NCBI RefSeq assembly: GCF_002934065.1 | Contig: NZ_CP018049.1 | Coordinates: 184,501 to 248,500 of the forward strand | Source: Pseudomonas orientalis | Lineage (GTDB): Bacteria; Pseudomonadota; Gammaproteobacteria; Pseudomonadales; Pseudomonadaceae | DNA length: 64,000 nt | Direction of reading: 5' to 3' | Shown: in pieces, positions 36,910 to 45,349 of the stretch | Layout of the letters: each line of letters starts with the position of its first letter | Position numbering within the stretch: the stretch's first letter is position 1 | Notes under the pieces: model-generated | What the model was told of the DNA's origin: nothing | The model's database searches: none | Seen by the model: only the letters and a program-made list of their open reading frames with translations | Made by a program: the position numbers and the translations under genes

Positions 36910-37458
36910 AATCGTCAAGACACACCAACGGCTGAAACAATCAAAGTCGACAGCAGTAAGCCAGTCAAAGGATCGCCTGAGTACGAAATGCTCAACAATC
37001 CAGAAGCACGTATGCCCAACCAGCGTTATGAGCTGGACAACGGCACTACTTTTGTAACCGACAGTAGAGGTCTAGTCGAAGAGCTCACGTTCACCCCGGT
37101 TGATATCAAGGTTCCACGAGACGCGAGGCAAACTGCTGCTGGGAAGACCGGTAGAGAAACTGATGTAGGCGGACACGCACAAGCGTGTAGTCAGGGTGGG
37201 ACATGCGATGGTTACAACTTGTTCGCCCAAGATCAGAATTTCAATAGCTCAGCGTATAAGGTATTTTACGAACACAAAATCAAGAGCGCTTTGAACGATC
37301 CAAATAAAGTAGTAGGACCGACAACTATAAAATTTAATCGCGAAGATCCTCGATCGTTGCGCCCAGATACGTTGGATGTTACTTATATAATCGATGGAAA
37401 GCGTCAAACTGTTCGATTTGAAAATGAAGCTCGCAGAATACCGGAGCATAAAGAATGA
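36910..37458 (+). pseudogene. Truncated DNA/RNA non-specific endonuclease toxin
   Basis: The frame is open from 36910, just beyond palindrome e, with no start codon until ATG 36988; it is the C-terminal end of a larger toxin. TPVDIKVPRDARQT, ETDVGGHAQA, NLFAQDQNFNSSAYKVFYEHK and SLRPDTLDVTYIIDGKRQTVRFEN follow the order of the Endonuclea_NS_2 family, with the GGH histidine as catalytic base. The nuclease domain itself seems complete (about 150 residues), but no secretion domains remain. The stop overlaps the next ATG (ATGA), so toxin and immunity gene stay coupled. Confidence 0.75.
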
Positions 37459-37760
37459 TTACCAAAGATATAGAAATTGTTAAAGGTATATTTGAATTGC
37501 TTCAGTCAGGAATTGTTGAAGATTATGATGCCTTCAGGTATGAGACTGAGGTGTGCGATGGATACATGGTTGAAGAAATCTCCATTGAGAAAAATGGCGT
37601 GGTAAATGAGCAGCCGCAAACTGATTTCAATGGTGCTGTTTTGTATCGATTAATTAAGGAGTTGAAGGCTAGCGCAGCATCGCGGGGTGAGAACTGGAGT
37701 TCTTTTGTGATGAGTTACGATGTTGGTGGGCAAGTAAAGACGAATTTCGTTTATCCGTGA
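37455..37760 (+). CDS. Immunity protein to the endonuclease remnant
   Basis: A 101-residue protein whose ATG overlaps the toxin stop by four bases. It is acidic. The pattern IFELLQSGIVEDYDAFRYETEV followed by WSSFVMSYDVGGQVKTNFVYP resembles the YezG/DUF600 immunity group, with its ending strand of the type F-x-x-x-F-x-Y; this is a tentative match. Direct overlap with a nuclease domain makes the immunity role likely. Confidence 0.7.
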   Translation: MITKDIEIVKGIFELLQSGIVEDYDAFRYETEVCDGYMVEEISIEKNGVVNEQPQTDFNGAVLYRLIKELKASAASRGENWSSFVMSYDVGGQVKTNFVYP

Positions 37761-37829
37761 GTAAAAGTGTGAAATTAATTTTTGAGTGTGATTGATTGTC
37801 CATTTGATTTGTGTCAAGGAGGGTTATAT

Positions 37830-37898
37830 AAAAGGGGTGGGTTTATTTGAATTTGTAAAGATAGAAAAAACAAATTTAATAAGTTCGCCCTATTTTTC
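37830..37898. repeat. RAYT-type palindrome f
   Basis: AAAAGGGGTGGGTTTATTTG...TTTG on the left pairs imperfectly with CAAATTTAATAAGTTCGCCCTATTTTT on the right. It stands between two immunity genes. Confidence 0.7.
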
Positions 37899-37951
37899 AT
37901 TGGTTGGATAATCGGTCCTTCCCTTTTACCAGATTTACCAAGAGCAAAGTG

Positions 37952-38575
37952 ATGTCTACCCTTTTAAAGGACTGGTGCGTTTTTTGTGAGGGAAAAGCCT
38001 ATTTTGATAAGTCGCACTTTTTAGCGCTGTTCAAAGTGCATTCTTCTCTAGCTGAAATTACTGAAGCGTTAAGCTATTTTCCTCAAGCTGACAATTTGGT
38101 ATCGCGCGTGAATGAGGTGATCCAAGCTGGTACGCTTGAAGATAAGTTATATCTATGCCCGACGATTGAATCTAGCGACTTTGAATTGATGCAAAAGGCA
38201 AAACTCTGGTTGCAAGCTCAGGCAAGTTTCTGTAAGTCTCTTGGAGACGACGAGTTGTACGGGATATGCCAACGTGCAAAATTGTTGTATGGAAGCAAAG
38301 ATCAATTTAACGATTATGATAAATTAGACATTCCCAGCAATTGGATACTTGAACTGGTGGGGGATCAGGTCAGGGATTGCAGGTTGCTAAAAACAGAGCA
38401 AGAGTATGCACTGTTTGAGGCCCTTTACGGAGTTGCCGCTGATTATTATTTGGCTTGGTATATGGGGCAGCCTTTAATAAATCTGGATTTTGACTTTCGT
38501 TCATATTTTGAATTTTGGTGCTTAGGCGGTATTGGGTATCTCAGTGAAGATAAGTTCTTTGTTTGTCGAAAATAA
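37952..38575 (+). CDS. Orphan immunity-type protein of unknown family
   Basis: A 207-residue protein without signal peptide. ATG 37952 gives MSTLLKDWCVFCEGKAYFDK; an earlier in-frame start at 37904 lies against the palindrome and is less likely. It is AT-rich, helical and acidic, with an aromatic-rich end (YYLAWYMGQPLINLDFDFRSYFEFWC). No family is recognised. It stands alone between palindromes f and g, like its neighbours, so it is taken as an orphan immunity gene by context only. Confidence 0.55.
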   Translation: MSTLLKDWCVFCEGKAYFDKSHFLALFKVHSSLAEITEALSYFPQADNLVSRVNEVIQAGTLEDKLYLCPTIESSDFELMQKAKLWLQAQASFCKSLGDDELYGICQRAKLLYGSKDQFNDYDKLDIPSNWILELVGDQVRDCRLLKTEQEYALFEALYGVAADYYLAWYMGQPLINLDFDFRSYFEFWCLGGIGYLSEDKFFVCRK

Positions 38576-38576
38576 A

Positions 38577-38650
38577 AGAGTGGGGGAAATGTACTTAGAT
38601 CTGTTATGGCAGTACAAGACCTATTAGATAATATCTATCCCCCTTACTCT
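38577..38650. repeat. RAYT-type palindrome g
   Basis: AGAGTGGGGGAAATGTACTT and its imperfect partner ATATCTATCCCCCTTACTCT bound this diverged member, with a short centre. Confidence 0.65.
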
Positions 38651-38729
38651 GTAAGTTGCAACTGGTTTCCGAGGTTTTTCAGTGGTGAACGTCACGTCGG
38701 GTGGGGATCGATGAGTAAAGGGGAATAAA

Positions 38730-39209
38730 ATGATCGCAGGCGTAAGTTTTAACTCTTATTTTGGCCAAGGTGATTTTGCTGATATCGACGCTTTTGAAAA
38801 AATGGCGGGGATAGTTTTTCCAAAAAAATATAAAGAAATTTTAATAGGGTTCAATGGCGCGTTTATTTTAAATAAGCCTGTTTTCAAGTTTTATAATCGC
38901 CTACTCGGCGAAGATGTTATGAGCAGCGCTGGCATGTTTTTGCCTTTCGGTGAAATCGAAGGAACATTTGAGACAATGGAGATGAAGTACCGTTATCCGC
39001 CAGAAGGCTTTGTTCAAGATTTAATTATCTTCTCAGTGTTAGGGAATGGAGACGCGCTCTGTTTTGACTATCGTGAAAGTCGGTTTCCTGACGATCCAGG
39101 CGTGGTGATGTGGCATCATGAAGCTGCACCAAATAGTGATTCAGAATTATCATTTGTTGCTTCCTCATTTTTAGAGTTTTTAGAAAAATTATTTGAAAGG
39201 TTATCTTAA
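38730..39209 (+). CDS. Orphan SUKH-family immunity protein
   Basis: A 159-residue SMI1/KNR4-type protein: IDAFEKMAGIVFPKKYKEIL near residue 20-40, GFNGAFI, then LIIFSVLGNGDALCFDYRES, VVMWHHEA and the terminal SFLEFLEKLFERL helix. These are the successive elements of the SUKH fold. AAGGGGA precedes the ATG. No toxin fragment is visible next to it; it is bounded by palindromes g and h. Confidence 0.82.
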   Translation: MIAGVSFNSYFGQGDFADIDAFEKMAGIVFPKKYKEILIGFNGAFILNKPVFKFYNRLLGEDVMSSAGMFLPFGEIEGTFETMEMKYRYPPEGFVQDLIIFSVLGNGDALCFDYRESRFPDDPGVVMWHHEAAPNSDSELSFVASSFLEFLEKLFERLS

Positions 39210-39224
39210 TAATAGATAAGCAGG

Positions 39225-39324
39225 AAAAGTGGGCGGGTTTGTTTAAATTCGAGCTGAAGGGAAAAGGGGGCAGATTTATTTAAGTTAGAATTGAAAGGTA
39301 TGTTAAATAAATTTGTCCACTTTT
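39225..39324. repeat. RAYT-type palindromes h (one half unit and one full unit)
   Basis: A half unit AAAAGTGGGCGGGTTTGTTTAAA (39225-39250) is followed by a full one (39262-39324), AAAAGGGGGCAGATTTATTTAA ... TTAAATAAATTTGTCCACTTTT. Confidence 0.8.
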
Positions 39325-39340
39325 GTTATAGGCGCTATAA

Positions 39341-39417
39341 GGGGGTGGAGAGAAAATGGCACAGATTTATTTAAATTTTAGCTGGGAAAGTGTATCAAAT
39401 AAATCTGTCTTATTTTG
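39341..39417. repeat. RAYT-type palindrome i
   Basis: GGCACAGATTTATTTAAATT and CAAATAAATCTGTCTTATTTT pair imperfectly. Together with h it fills the space between two immunity genes. Confidence 0.75.
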
Positions 39418-39448
39418 TTGTGCTTAATTGCATGGGGCGCGGCGAGTT

Positions 39449-39892
39449 ATGTCGGATAAACAAGTATGTGAGCTGACGATTGATGATCTTAGTAGTTATA
39501 GCGTTTGGTTCTTTCCGATGGACGACACCGTGGAGGTCGAATTAACTGTACGCCCCCTCGTCGAACAGGAAACGTGCTCAGACTTTCAGATTATCGTTCG
39601 AGCTGATTTTTTTGGTGAAAATGGCACTGTGTATTGCGGTTATTTGTATTGGGACTCCAATGTTGCAATTGAATACTTAAAGCCTGTTGTATTGTCTGAA
39701 ACGGGAGAGGCCGTAAATTTTTGGAGCGGTATAGTAACTGCCGCGTGGGAAAGTTCGGAGTTCGCCGGTTTGATTAGATCCGAGCTGCCTATTTCTTATG
39801 CCTCAGAACCGATTTTTGGTCTTCCTTCCATTTGCGGAACACTGGAGGGGCTTTATTATCTTTCTGATGATCAAGTTTGCTGCGTGAAATGA
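39449..39892 (+). CDS. Orphan immunity-type protein of unknown family
   Basis: A 147-residue acidic protein (MSDKQVCELTIDDLSSYSVW ... LSDDQVCCVK). ATG 39449 follows GGGGCGCGGCGAG; a TTG at 39428 would add seven residues from the palindrome border. Alternating hydrophobic strands (IIVRADFFGENGTVYCGYLYW) suggest a beta-rich fold. No family is recognised. It is the last member of the palindrome-separated series and is followed by a half palindrome near 39895 and a terminator. Confidence 0.55.
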   Translation: MSDKQVCELTIDDLSSYSVWFFPMDDTVEVELTVRPLVEQETCSDFQIIVRADFFGENGTVYCGYLYWDSNVAIEYLKPVVLSETGEAVNFWSGIVTAAWESSEFAGLIRSELPISYASEPIFGLPSICGTLEGLYYLSDDQVCCVK

Positions 39893-39939
39893 CGGAAAAA
39901 GTGGACCGGTTTATTTGGTTGGATTGCTCACGCACAAAG

Positions 39940-39961
39940 CGGGCGACACAAAGGCCGCCCG
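39940..39961. terminator. Bidirectional terminator-like hairpin
   Basis: CGGGCG and CGCCCG form a stem around a 10-base loop, followed by ATTTT on the plus strand. It lies between the tail ends of the last immunity gene and the convergent DUF3077-like gene and could serve both. Confidence 0.55.
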
Positions 39962-39969
39962 ATTTTCAC

Positions 39970-40242
39970 TCAGGACGGATCGGCATTAAGCCTGCGACTG
40001 ATGACATCCAGCAAATCGCACCCATCGCGCAGCGGAATGGCCAGCAAGTGGGCGAAGTCTGAAAGCACTACGGCATCGCTGCTGAGTTGTTCGCGAAAGG
40101 CCAGGTTTTCCAGCAGTTGGGTGACGGCCCGAATGCGGTGCACGGCGGCGTCGTGGAGGACGTCGAGAGGTGCCTGGGTGTCGATGATCAGCGCTGGGAT
40201 GGTGCAGTCGTGGCCGGTTAGGGGCATGTATCGATTCATCAT
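39970..40242 (-). CDS. DUF3077-like small protein
   Basis: A 90-residue protein read leftwards, resembling the Pseudomonas DUF3077 group: IIDTQAPLDVLHDAAVHRIR, LLENLAF and a final DGCDLLDVISRRL helix. The function of the group is unknown. It is GC-rich like core genes, which places the right border of the AT-rich immunity array just before it. Met1 and Met2 are both possible starts. Confidence 0.65.
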   Translation of the reverse strand: MMNRYMPLTGHDCTIPALIIDTQAPLDVLHDAAVHRIRAVTQLLENLAFREQLSSDAVVLSDFAHLLAIPLRDGCDLLDVISRRLNADPS

Positions 40243-40483
40243 TAAGCTCTCTGGATTATTGAGGGCTCGTTCTTCGGGTCGCCAAACCCGGTCGCCTTTT
40301 GAGCGACCGCCGGACTATAAGCCGCACCACCAAACCCACGCAAGGCATCAAAATGCCGCCCCGTCGAAGAGTGCCACCACGACCCCTAATGTCTTCCCAC
40401 TCATTGCCGACATACTGCCGACGAGCGAACGCATCACTAATACGCCAATCCGCAAGCCCCACCCCAAACATTAAAGGACCAAT

Positions 40484-41176
40484 GTGAAAAACCTCCTCCT
40501 GATCCTCCTCACCACCCTCATCCTGGGCGGTTGCGTCAGCCACCCCCTCACTCCCGAAAACCGCGCGCAGATCAAGACCGTCAAAGTCCTGCCCGTGAAG
40601 TGGGAAAAGAACATGGTGTACTTCGGCCGCGAGCAGGCTTGGGGCGCCGCCCTGGGTGCCGGACTGGGCGCGGGTGCCGGCATGGCCAGCGGGGCGTCCA
40701 AGGTCGGCACTGCAGCGTTGAGCGGCGCCGGGTTTGCCGCCGGCATGAAGCTTGGGCAGTTGGCCGAGATGCCGACGCCGATGGCTATTCTGACGGTGAT
40801 GGAGGCGGAAAAACTCGATGTAGGCGTGTTGCTCAAGCAGGGCTTTGTCGATGCGCTGGGCAAGACTTCGACGCTCAAGGTGGTCGGCGACGATGAACCG
40901 GCCGATGCGCAGATCCAGTTGACCGTGTCCGAGTGGGGCTTTCGCCTGACCCAGGGTTTCAGCAGCGTGATTTACCCCACCCTCAGCGTGGTGGCGCAGA
41001 TGAATCGCGGCGATGAAATGATCTGGCGCACCTTTGAAACGGTGACGCCATTCAATGGCCAGAACGTTTATGGCTACACGCCGCTCACCTATCGCACAGA
41101 CCCGGAGGCATTGCGTCGGGCGTTGACCGGGATTACGCAGATTTCTGCGCAGTATCTGGTGAAGGAGCTCAAGTAA
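40484..41176 (+). CDS. Lipoprotein with glycine-zipper segment
   Basis: A 230-residue lipoprotein: signal MKNLLLILLTTLILGGC with lipobox LGGC (Cys17). A glycine/alanine-rich stretch (GAALGAGLGAGAGMASGASK, about 55-75) resembles a glycine-zipper membrane segment. The rest looks like the small outer-membrane lipoproteins that resemble GNA1162/CsgG partners, but no named domain is certain. A REP sequence follows. Confidence 0.75.
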   Translation: MKNLLLILLTTLILGGCVSHPLTPENRAQIKTVKVLPVKWEKNMVYFGREQAWGAALGAGLGAGAGMASGASKVGTAALSGAGFAAGMKLGQLAEMPTPMAILTVMEAEKLDVGVLLKQGFVDALGKTSTLKVVGDDEPADAQIQLTVSEWGFRLTQGFSSVIYPTLSVVAQMNRGDEMIWRTFETVTPFNGQNVYGYTPLTYRTDPEALRRALTGITQISAQYLVKELK

Positions 41177-41271
41177 GTCTGATGGTGAGGTAACGCGGTT
41201 GGGTGGCGCGGGTGTGATGGTGAACGCTCAGTCACCGTGTGTTTCTGGTTGCTCGCGTTATCGTTGGAGGT

Positions 41272-41298
41272 CTTCGCGAGCAAGCTCGCTCCTACAGG
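41272..41298. repeat. Single REP sequence, GCGAGCAAGCTCGC class
   Basis: TTCGCGAGCAAGCTCGCTCCTACAGG is the other common Pseudomonas REP class, also seen as a pair at 61115-61214. Only one arm is present. Apart from it, 41177-41592 shows no gene or clear signal. Confidence 0.75.
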
Positions 41299-41592
41299 AT
41301 TGGGGCGTGTTGAATGACTTTGAACATTTTGTTTATCTCGATGTCTTTACCCCGCCCACCCGCAACCGGTCGGGCTGCATGGACTGCAGCGTTTTCAAAT
41401 GACATTAAGGATTGATGTGAACCTCTCCCTATTACGGCCTCCTGTCTGCCACCGCCTGCGGTGCACCGGCTCGCGCCTGCGATTCCCAGGGACGCCGGGA
41501 GAGCCTCATTCGGATCGATTGATCCTTTCGCACAGCACACCTACTGCTGCCGGGCGTATTGGCGGCTTTGACTGTAGTTCATGGAGTTTGAA

Positions 41593-44181
41593 ATGAAGCG
41601 CAAGCAGTTCCAGAAAAGTCTGTTGGCAATCATGGTCGGGGCAATCAGCACGCAGGTGCTGGCAGTCGAGTTCGACCTGGGTCAGGGCAAGAATATTTGG
41701 GCCAATGAGACGTTTAACGAGCCGGTCACCATTACCGGCAAGTTTTCCCGGGTGGTCGATTCCAACACCACTGATCCCGCCGGTCTCGGCTTTGTGAACA
41801 CCAACATTCAAGGCTCGCTGATCAACCGCGCAGACATCACGCTGGACTCACAGGGCAAAACCATTCGTGCGATCGCCATCGATCCGATGTTCTGGTCTGG
41901 CCCTTCCAATCTGACTCCCGGCACCATCACCGGGGATGTGGTTCAGGCGGGCAATATCCTGATGAACCATGGCGCCTACGAAGGGCTTGAAATCGGTGCC
42001 ACGACCATTGGCGGCAGCGTTATCAACTCCGGCACCATCCGTTCCACGCCGCCGGTGAGCGCCGAGCCTTTTCCCGGCTACCTGGGCGGTGGCGAAGGCA
42101 TTTACCTGCACGGCACCACCATTGCGGGCGACGTTTCCAACACCGGTGTGATCGACATGGCCGGTCCGGATGCGATTGGCTTGATCCTTGACGTCAGCGG
42201 CGACACGCCGACCACCATCGGCGGCAAGCTGCTGAACTCGGGCTCGATTATCGCCACCGGTGAAGGCGCCTGGGGCATGGAAGTGGAAACCGACACCAAC
42301 CCCCTGCGTATTGAAAACAGCGGCCTGATTTCCGCCAATGGCAACGAGGCGAAGGGGTTGTTTTTTTACTCCGGCACCGTCGATTACATTCTCAACACCG
42401 GCACCATTGAAGCCAAGGGCGCGTCGGCTAATGCCTTCGATCTGTCCGGCGCCAGCTTTGCGCAGAACAGTGCCACGGGCGCACGCGGTATCGTCAACCG
42501 TGGGCTCATCGCGGCGGACGGCACGGCGATCCAGGTGGATGCGGCCAGGCAGGTCGCGGCGTTTGAAATCAACCAGCAAGCCGGCGAAATCCGCAGCAAC
42601 AGCGGCATCGCCGTCGACGCCAACAACCTCGCCAGCCTGAACTGGACCGGCGGCAAAATCACCGGCGACCTGCTCAACCTCAGCGCCGTCAACATCGGCG
42701 GTCAGGCAGGTTTCAGCGGTAGCCGTATCATCGCGCCGGTGTCGGTCAATTCGGGTTCGCTGAACCTCTCGGCGCCCGGCACTGCTATCACCGGCGACCT
42801 CAATGTGGCCAGCGGTGCGGGCATCGATATGCACCTGGCCGACAGCGTGGTGCCGACCACGCCGTACCTCACCGTCAACGGCACGGCCAATCTGGCTCAA
42901 GCTTCCAAGCTGACGGTCAGCGCCAACCCGGGCGACTTCGCGGCGCCTAAAGCCGGCACGCAATACACCTTGCTGCAAGCCACCAACGTGCAGAACAACG
43001 GCGTAGCGGTCGCCAGCGCCTCGTCGTTGCTCGACGTGCTCAGCTACTCGGCCGACGCGCAGACGGTCAAGGCCGTGGTGGCGGTGAAAAGCGACCAGCA
43101 AGTTCAGCAGGAGCTGGCGGGTGTCAGCGCGGGTGCGTCAGCCGCGACCGCCGTCAATGTGCTGAAAAACGATGTGCTCGGCGGGCTCAACCAGAACGAT
43201 CCGGTGTTCCAGAGCCTGGCCAACGCCGGGACTGCGCAGCAACTGGCGCAGCTCGCCGATCAACTCACGCCGGACGTCAACCGTGGCGCCCTCGACGTGG
43301 CGCTGTCGGGGCAAACCGTGGTCAACGGCGCGATCTTCAATCGCCTCACCGACCAGCGTGAAAGTCACCAGGTCGGCGGCGTGTGGGTGCAGGGCCTGAG
43401 CAGCAACATGGACCAGGACGGCCGTGGCGGCAACAACGGTTACTCGGCCAACAGCAGCGGCATGGCGGTGGGCGTGGACGGTCGTGTGAACGACACCACC
43501 ACTTTGGGCGTGGCCTACAGCTACCTCAATTCCAACATCCATTCGGACCGGGGCAACAAGACCGACGTCGAGGGCCACGCGCTGTCGCTGTACGGCAACT
43601 GGGCGCTGCAAAACTGGTTTGTGGATGGCAGCCTCAGCTACGGCCATAACGACAATGACAGCAAGCGCCACGTCGCGGGCACCACGGCCAAGGGCAGTTA
43701 CGACAGCAATGTGTTGTCGGCCAGCGTGATCGGCGGCTACAGCTTCAAGCCGTCCCAGGCGGTGGTGATCGAGCCGCGTGTGGCTGCGCGCTATGCCAAC
43801 GTGCGCATGGATGGCTACACCGAGAAAGGTTCGTCGGCGGCCTTGAGCACGTCTTCGCAACGTTATGAAGTGGGCGAGCTGGGTGCCGGTGTGCGTTTGG
43901 CGGGCAACTTGCCGATGGGCGCGGGCAGCCTGCAACCGGAAGCGACCTTGATGGCCTACCACGACCTGATGGGCGATCGCGTGGCGCAAACCTCCAGCTT
44001 CGTCGCCGGTGGTTCGGCGTTTACCGTGACCGGCGCATCGGTGGCGCGTGACAGCTACGAGGCCAGCGTGGGCGTGAACTACCAGGTGTCGGACTTCACC
44101 GTCGGCGCCAGCTACACCCGCCAGGCGCGCAGTGGTTTTGACGCCGACGGCGTAATGCTCAAGGCTCGCTACGCCTTCTAA
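41593..44181 (+). CDS. Classical (type Va) autotransporter
   Basis: An 862-residue protein with signal peptide MKRKQFQKSLLAIMVGAIST ending VLA, a passenger of about 480 residues with short beta-helix repeats (INSGTI, ITGDV, ISANGNEAKGLFFYSG), and a C-terminal 12-strand-type barrel beginning near HQVGGVWVQGLSSNMDQDGR and ending in the aromatic LKARYAF. ATG 41593 has GGAG six bases upstream. The passenger has no catalytic motif that I can see, suggesting an adhesin-like surface protein. It stands alone, followed by REPINs. Confidence 0.88.
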   Translation: MKRKQFQKSLLAIMVGAISTQVLAVEFDLGQGKNIWANETFNEPVTITGKFSRVVDSNTTDPAGLGFVNTNIQGSLINRADITLDSQGKTIRAIAIDPMFWSGPSNLTPGTITGDVVQAGNILMNHGAYEGLEIGATTIGGSVINSGTIRSTPPVSAEPFPGYLGGGEGIYLHGTTIAGDVSNTGVIDMAGPDAIGLILDVSGDTPTTIGGKLLNSGSIIATGEGAWGMEVETDTNPLRIENSGLISANGNEAKGLFFYSGTVDYILNTGTIEAKGASANAFDLSGASFAQNSATGARGIVNRGLIAADGTAIQVDAARQVAAFEINQQAGEIRSNSGIAVDANNLASLNWTGGKITGDLLNLSAVNIGGQAGFSGSRIIAPVSVNSGSLNLSAPGTAITGDLNVASGAGIDMHLADSVVPTTPYLTVNGTANLAQASKLTVSANPGDFAAPKAGTQYTLLQATNVQNNGVAVASASSLLDVLSYSADAQTVKAVVAVKSDQQVQQELAGVSAGASAATAVNVLKNDVLGGLNQNDPVFQSLANAGTAQQLAQLADQLTPDVNRGALDVALSGQTVVNGAIFNRLTDQRESHQVGGVWVQGLSSNMDQDGRGGNNGYSANSSGMAVGVDGRVNDTTTLGVAYSYLNSNIHSDRGNKTDVEGHALSLYGNWALQNWFVDGSLSYGHNDNDSKRHVAGTTAKGSYDSNVLSASVIGGYSFKPSQAVVIEPRVAARYANVRMDGYTEKGSSAALSTSSQRYEVGELGAGVRLAGNLPMGAGSLQPEATLMAYHDLMGDRVAQTSSFVAGGSAFTVTGASVARDSYEASVGVNYQVSDFTVGASYTRQARSGFDADGVMLKARYAF

Positions 44182-44200
44182 GCCACATCGCAAAACAACT

Positions 44201-44289
44201 GTGGGAGGGGGCTTGCTCCCGATTGCGGAGGGTCAGTCAATGATGTGTTGGCTGGCTCGCCGCCATCGGGGGCAAGCCCCCTCCCACAT
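44201..44289. repeat. REPIN, GTGGGAGG class
   Basis: Full inverted pair of REP arms. It is the first copy of this class after a gap of about 41 kb. Confidence 0.9.
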
Positions 44290-44378
44290 TGGGTTTGCGT
44301 GAATCCGCAGCAGCGAGGCTGGGGCAGCTTGCACTGTCTCAACCTGCTTACGTAGAGCGTGTTGCCTCTGATATCAGT

Positions 44379-44440
44379 GTGGGAGGGGGCTTGCCCCCGA
44401 TAGCGGTAGACCAGTCAGTGATGGGTTGACTGACTACATT
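44379..44440. repeat. Half REPIN, GTGGGAGG class
   Basis: A left REP arm GTGGGAGGGGGCTTGCCCCC with the start of the spacer, but no right arm; the pair has lost one end. The rest of the 44182-44639 interval shows no gene. Confidence 0.8.
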
Positions 44441-44639
44441 GGATCTCCATGTTCCAAAGGCTTGTGTTGGATTTCACTACTCGGGCCGAAACACCTTGAG
44501 AACCGCTTTTAACCCCGTAAAATGCCGCAGCCGTTGCATCACAGTCTTTCAGGGAAGAATTCAGGCCAGCATAGTGTCCAGGCTGCCTCTCTCCTTGGAA
44601 AACCCGGCAACGCTGATTTCCTCACCCAAGGAGCACCCT

Positions 44640-45320
44640 GTGAAGACACTGTCCAAAATCCTGCTGTCGGGCCTCACCGCCGCGGCGCTGTTGACCGTGG
44701 CCGGTTGTGCCACCGAGAGCAACCGCGCGATGCCGGTGGAGCAAGTCGCCAGCGCCCACGTCGCCTATTCCGGCGTGCGTGTGCCGATTGCCGTGGGCAA
44801 GTTCGATAACCGCTCCAGCTACATGCGCGGCATCTTCTCCGATGGCGTCGACCGTCTCGGCGGCCAGGCCAAGACCATCCTCATCACCCACTTGCAGCAG
44901 ACCAACCGCTTCAGCGTGCTGGACCGCGACAACATGGGCGAAATCTCCCAGGAAGCCAAGATCAAAGGCACCGTGCAGAAGCTCAAGGGCGCTGACTACG
45001 TGGTGACCGGCGATGTGACCGAGTTCGGCCGCAAGGAAACCGGCGACCGCCAGCTGTTCGGCATTCTCGGCCGTGGCAAAACCCAAGTGGCCTACGCCAA
45101 AGTCGCGTTGAACATCGTCAACATCAACACCTCCGAAGTGGTGTATTCCACCCAGGGCGCCGGTGAGTACGCGCTGTCCAACCGTGAAGTGATCGGCTTC
45201 GGCGGCACCGCCAGCTACGACTCCACCCTCAATGGCAAGGTGCTCGACCTGGCCATGCGCGAAGCGATCAACCGCCTGGTCGACGGCATCAACGCCGGCG
45301 CCTGGAACCCGCGTAACTGA
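44640..45320 (+). CDS. CsgG-family lipoprotein
   Basis: A 226-residue lipoprotein that starts at GTG 44640 behind AAGGAG; the signal ends in the lipobox TVAGC. The mature part follows the CsgG pattern: IAVGKFDNRSSY, ILITHLQQTNRFSVLDRDNM, GADYVVTGDVTEFGRKETG and a final EAINRLVDGI helix. CsgG proteins form outer-membrane secretion pores for curli; members found with DUF4810 and DUF799 lipoproteins, as here, have an unknown role. The chosen start is the only one giving a signal peptide. It heads a three-gene operon. Confidence 0.87.
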   Translation: MKTLSKILLSGLTAAALLTVAGCATESNRAMPVEQVASAHVAYSGVRVPIAVGKFDNRSSYMRGIFSDGVDRLGGQAKTILITHLQQTNRFSVLDRDNMGEISQEAKIKGTVQKLKGADYVVTGDVTEFGRKETGDRQLFGILGRGKTQVAYAKVALNIVNINTSEVVYSTQGAGEYALSNREVIGFGGTASYDSTLNGKVLDLAMREAINRLVDGINAGAWNPRN

Positions 45321-45349
45321 TCAGCCACACCACAAGGAGCAGTACACGG

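Noticed and set aside
40001..40474. 157-codon plus-strand frame opposite the DUF3077-like gene
   Set aside because: The minus-strand frame matches a known Pseudomonas protein family and has normal codon use; the plus frame is Ser/Arg-rich shadow.
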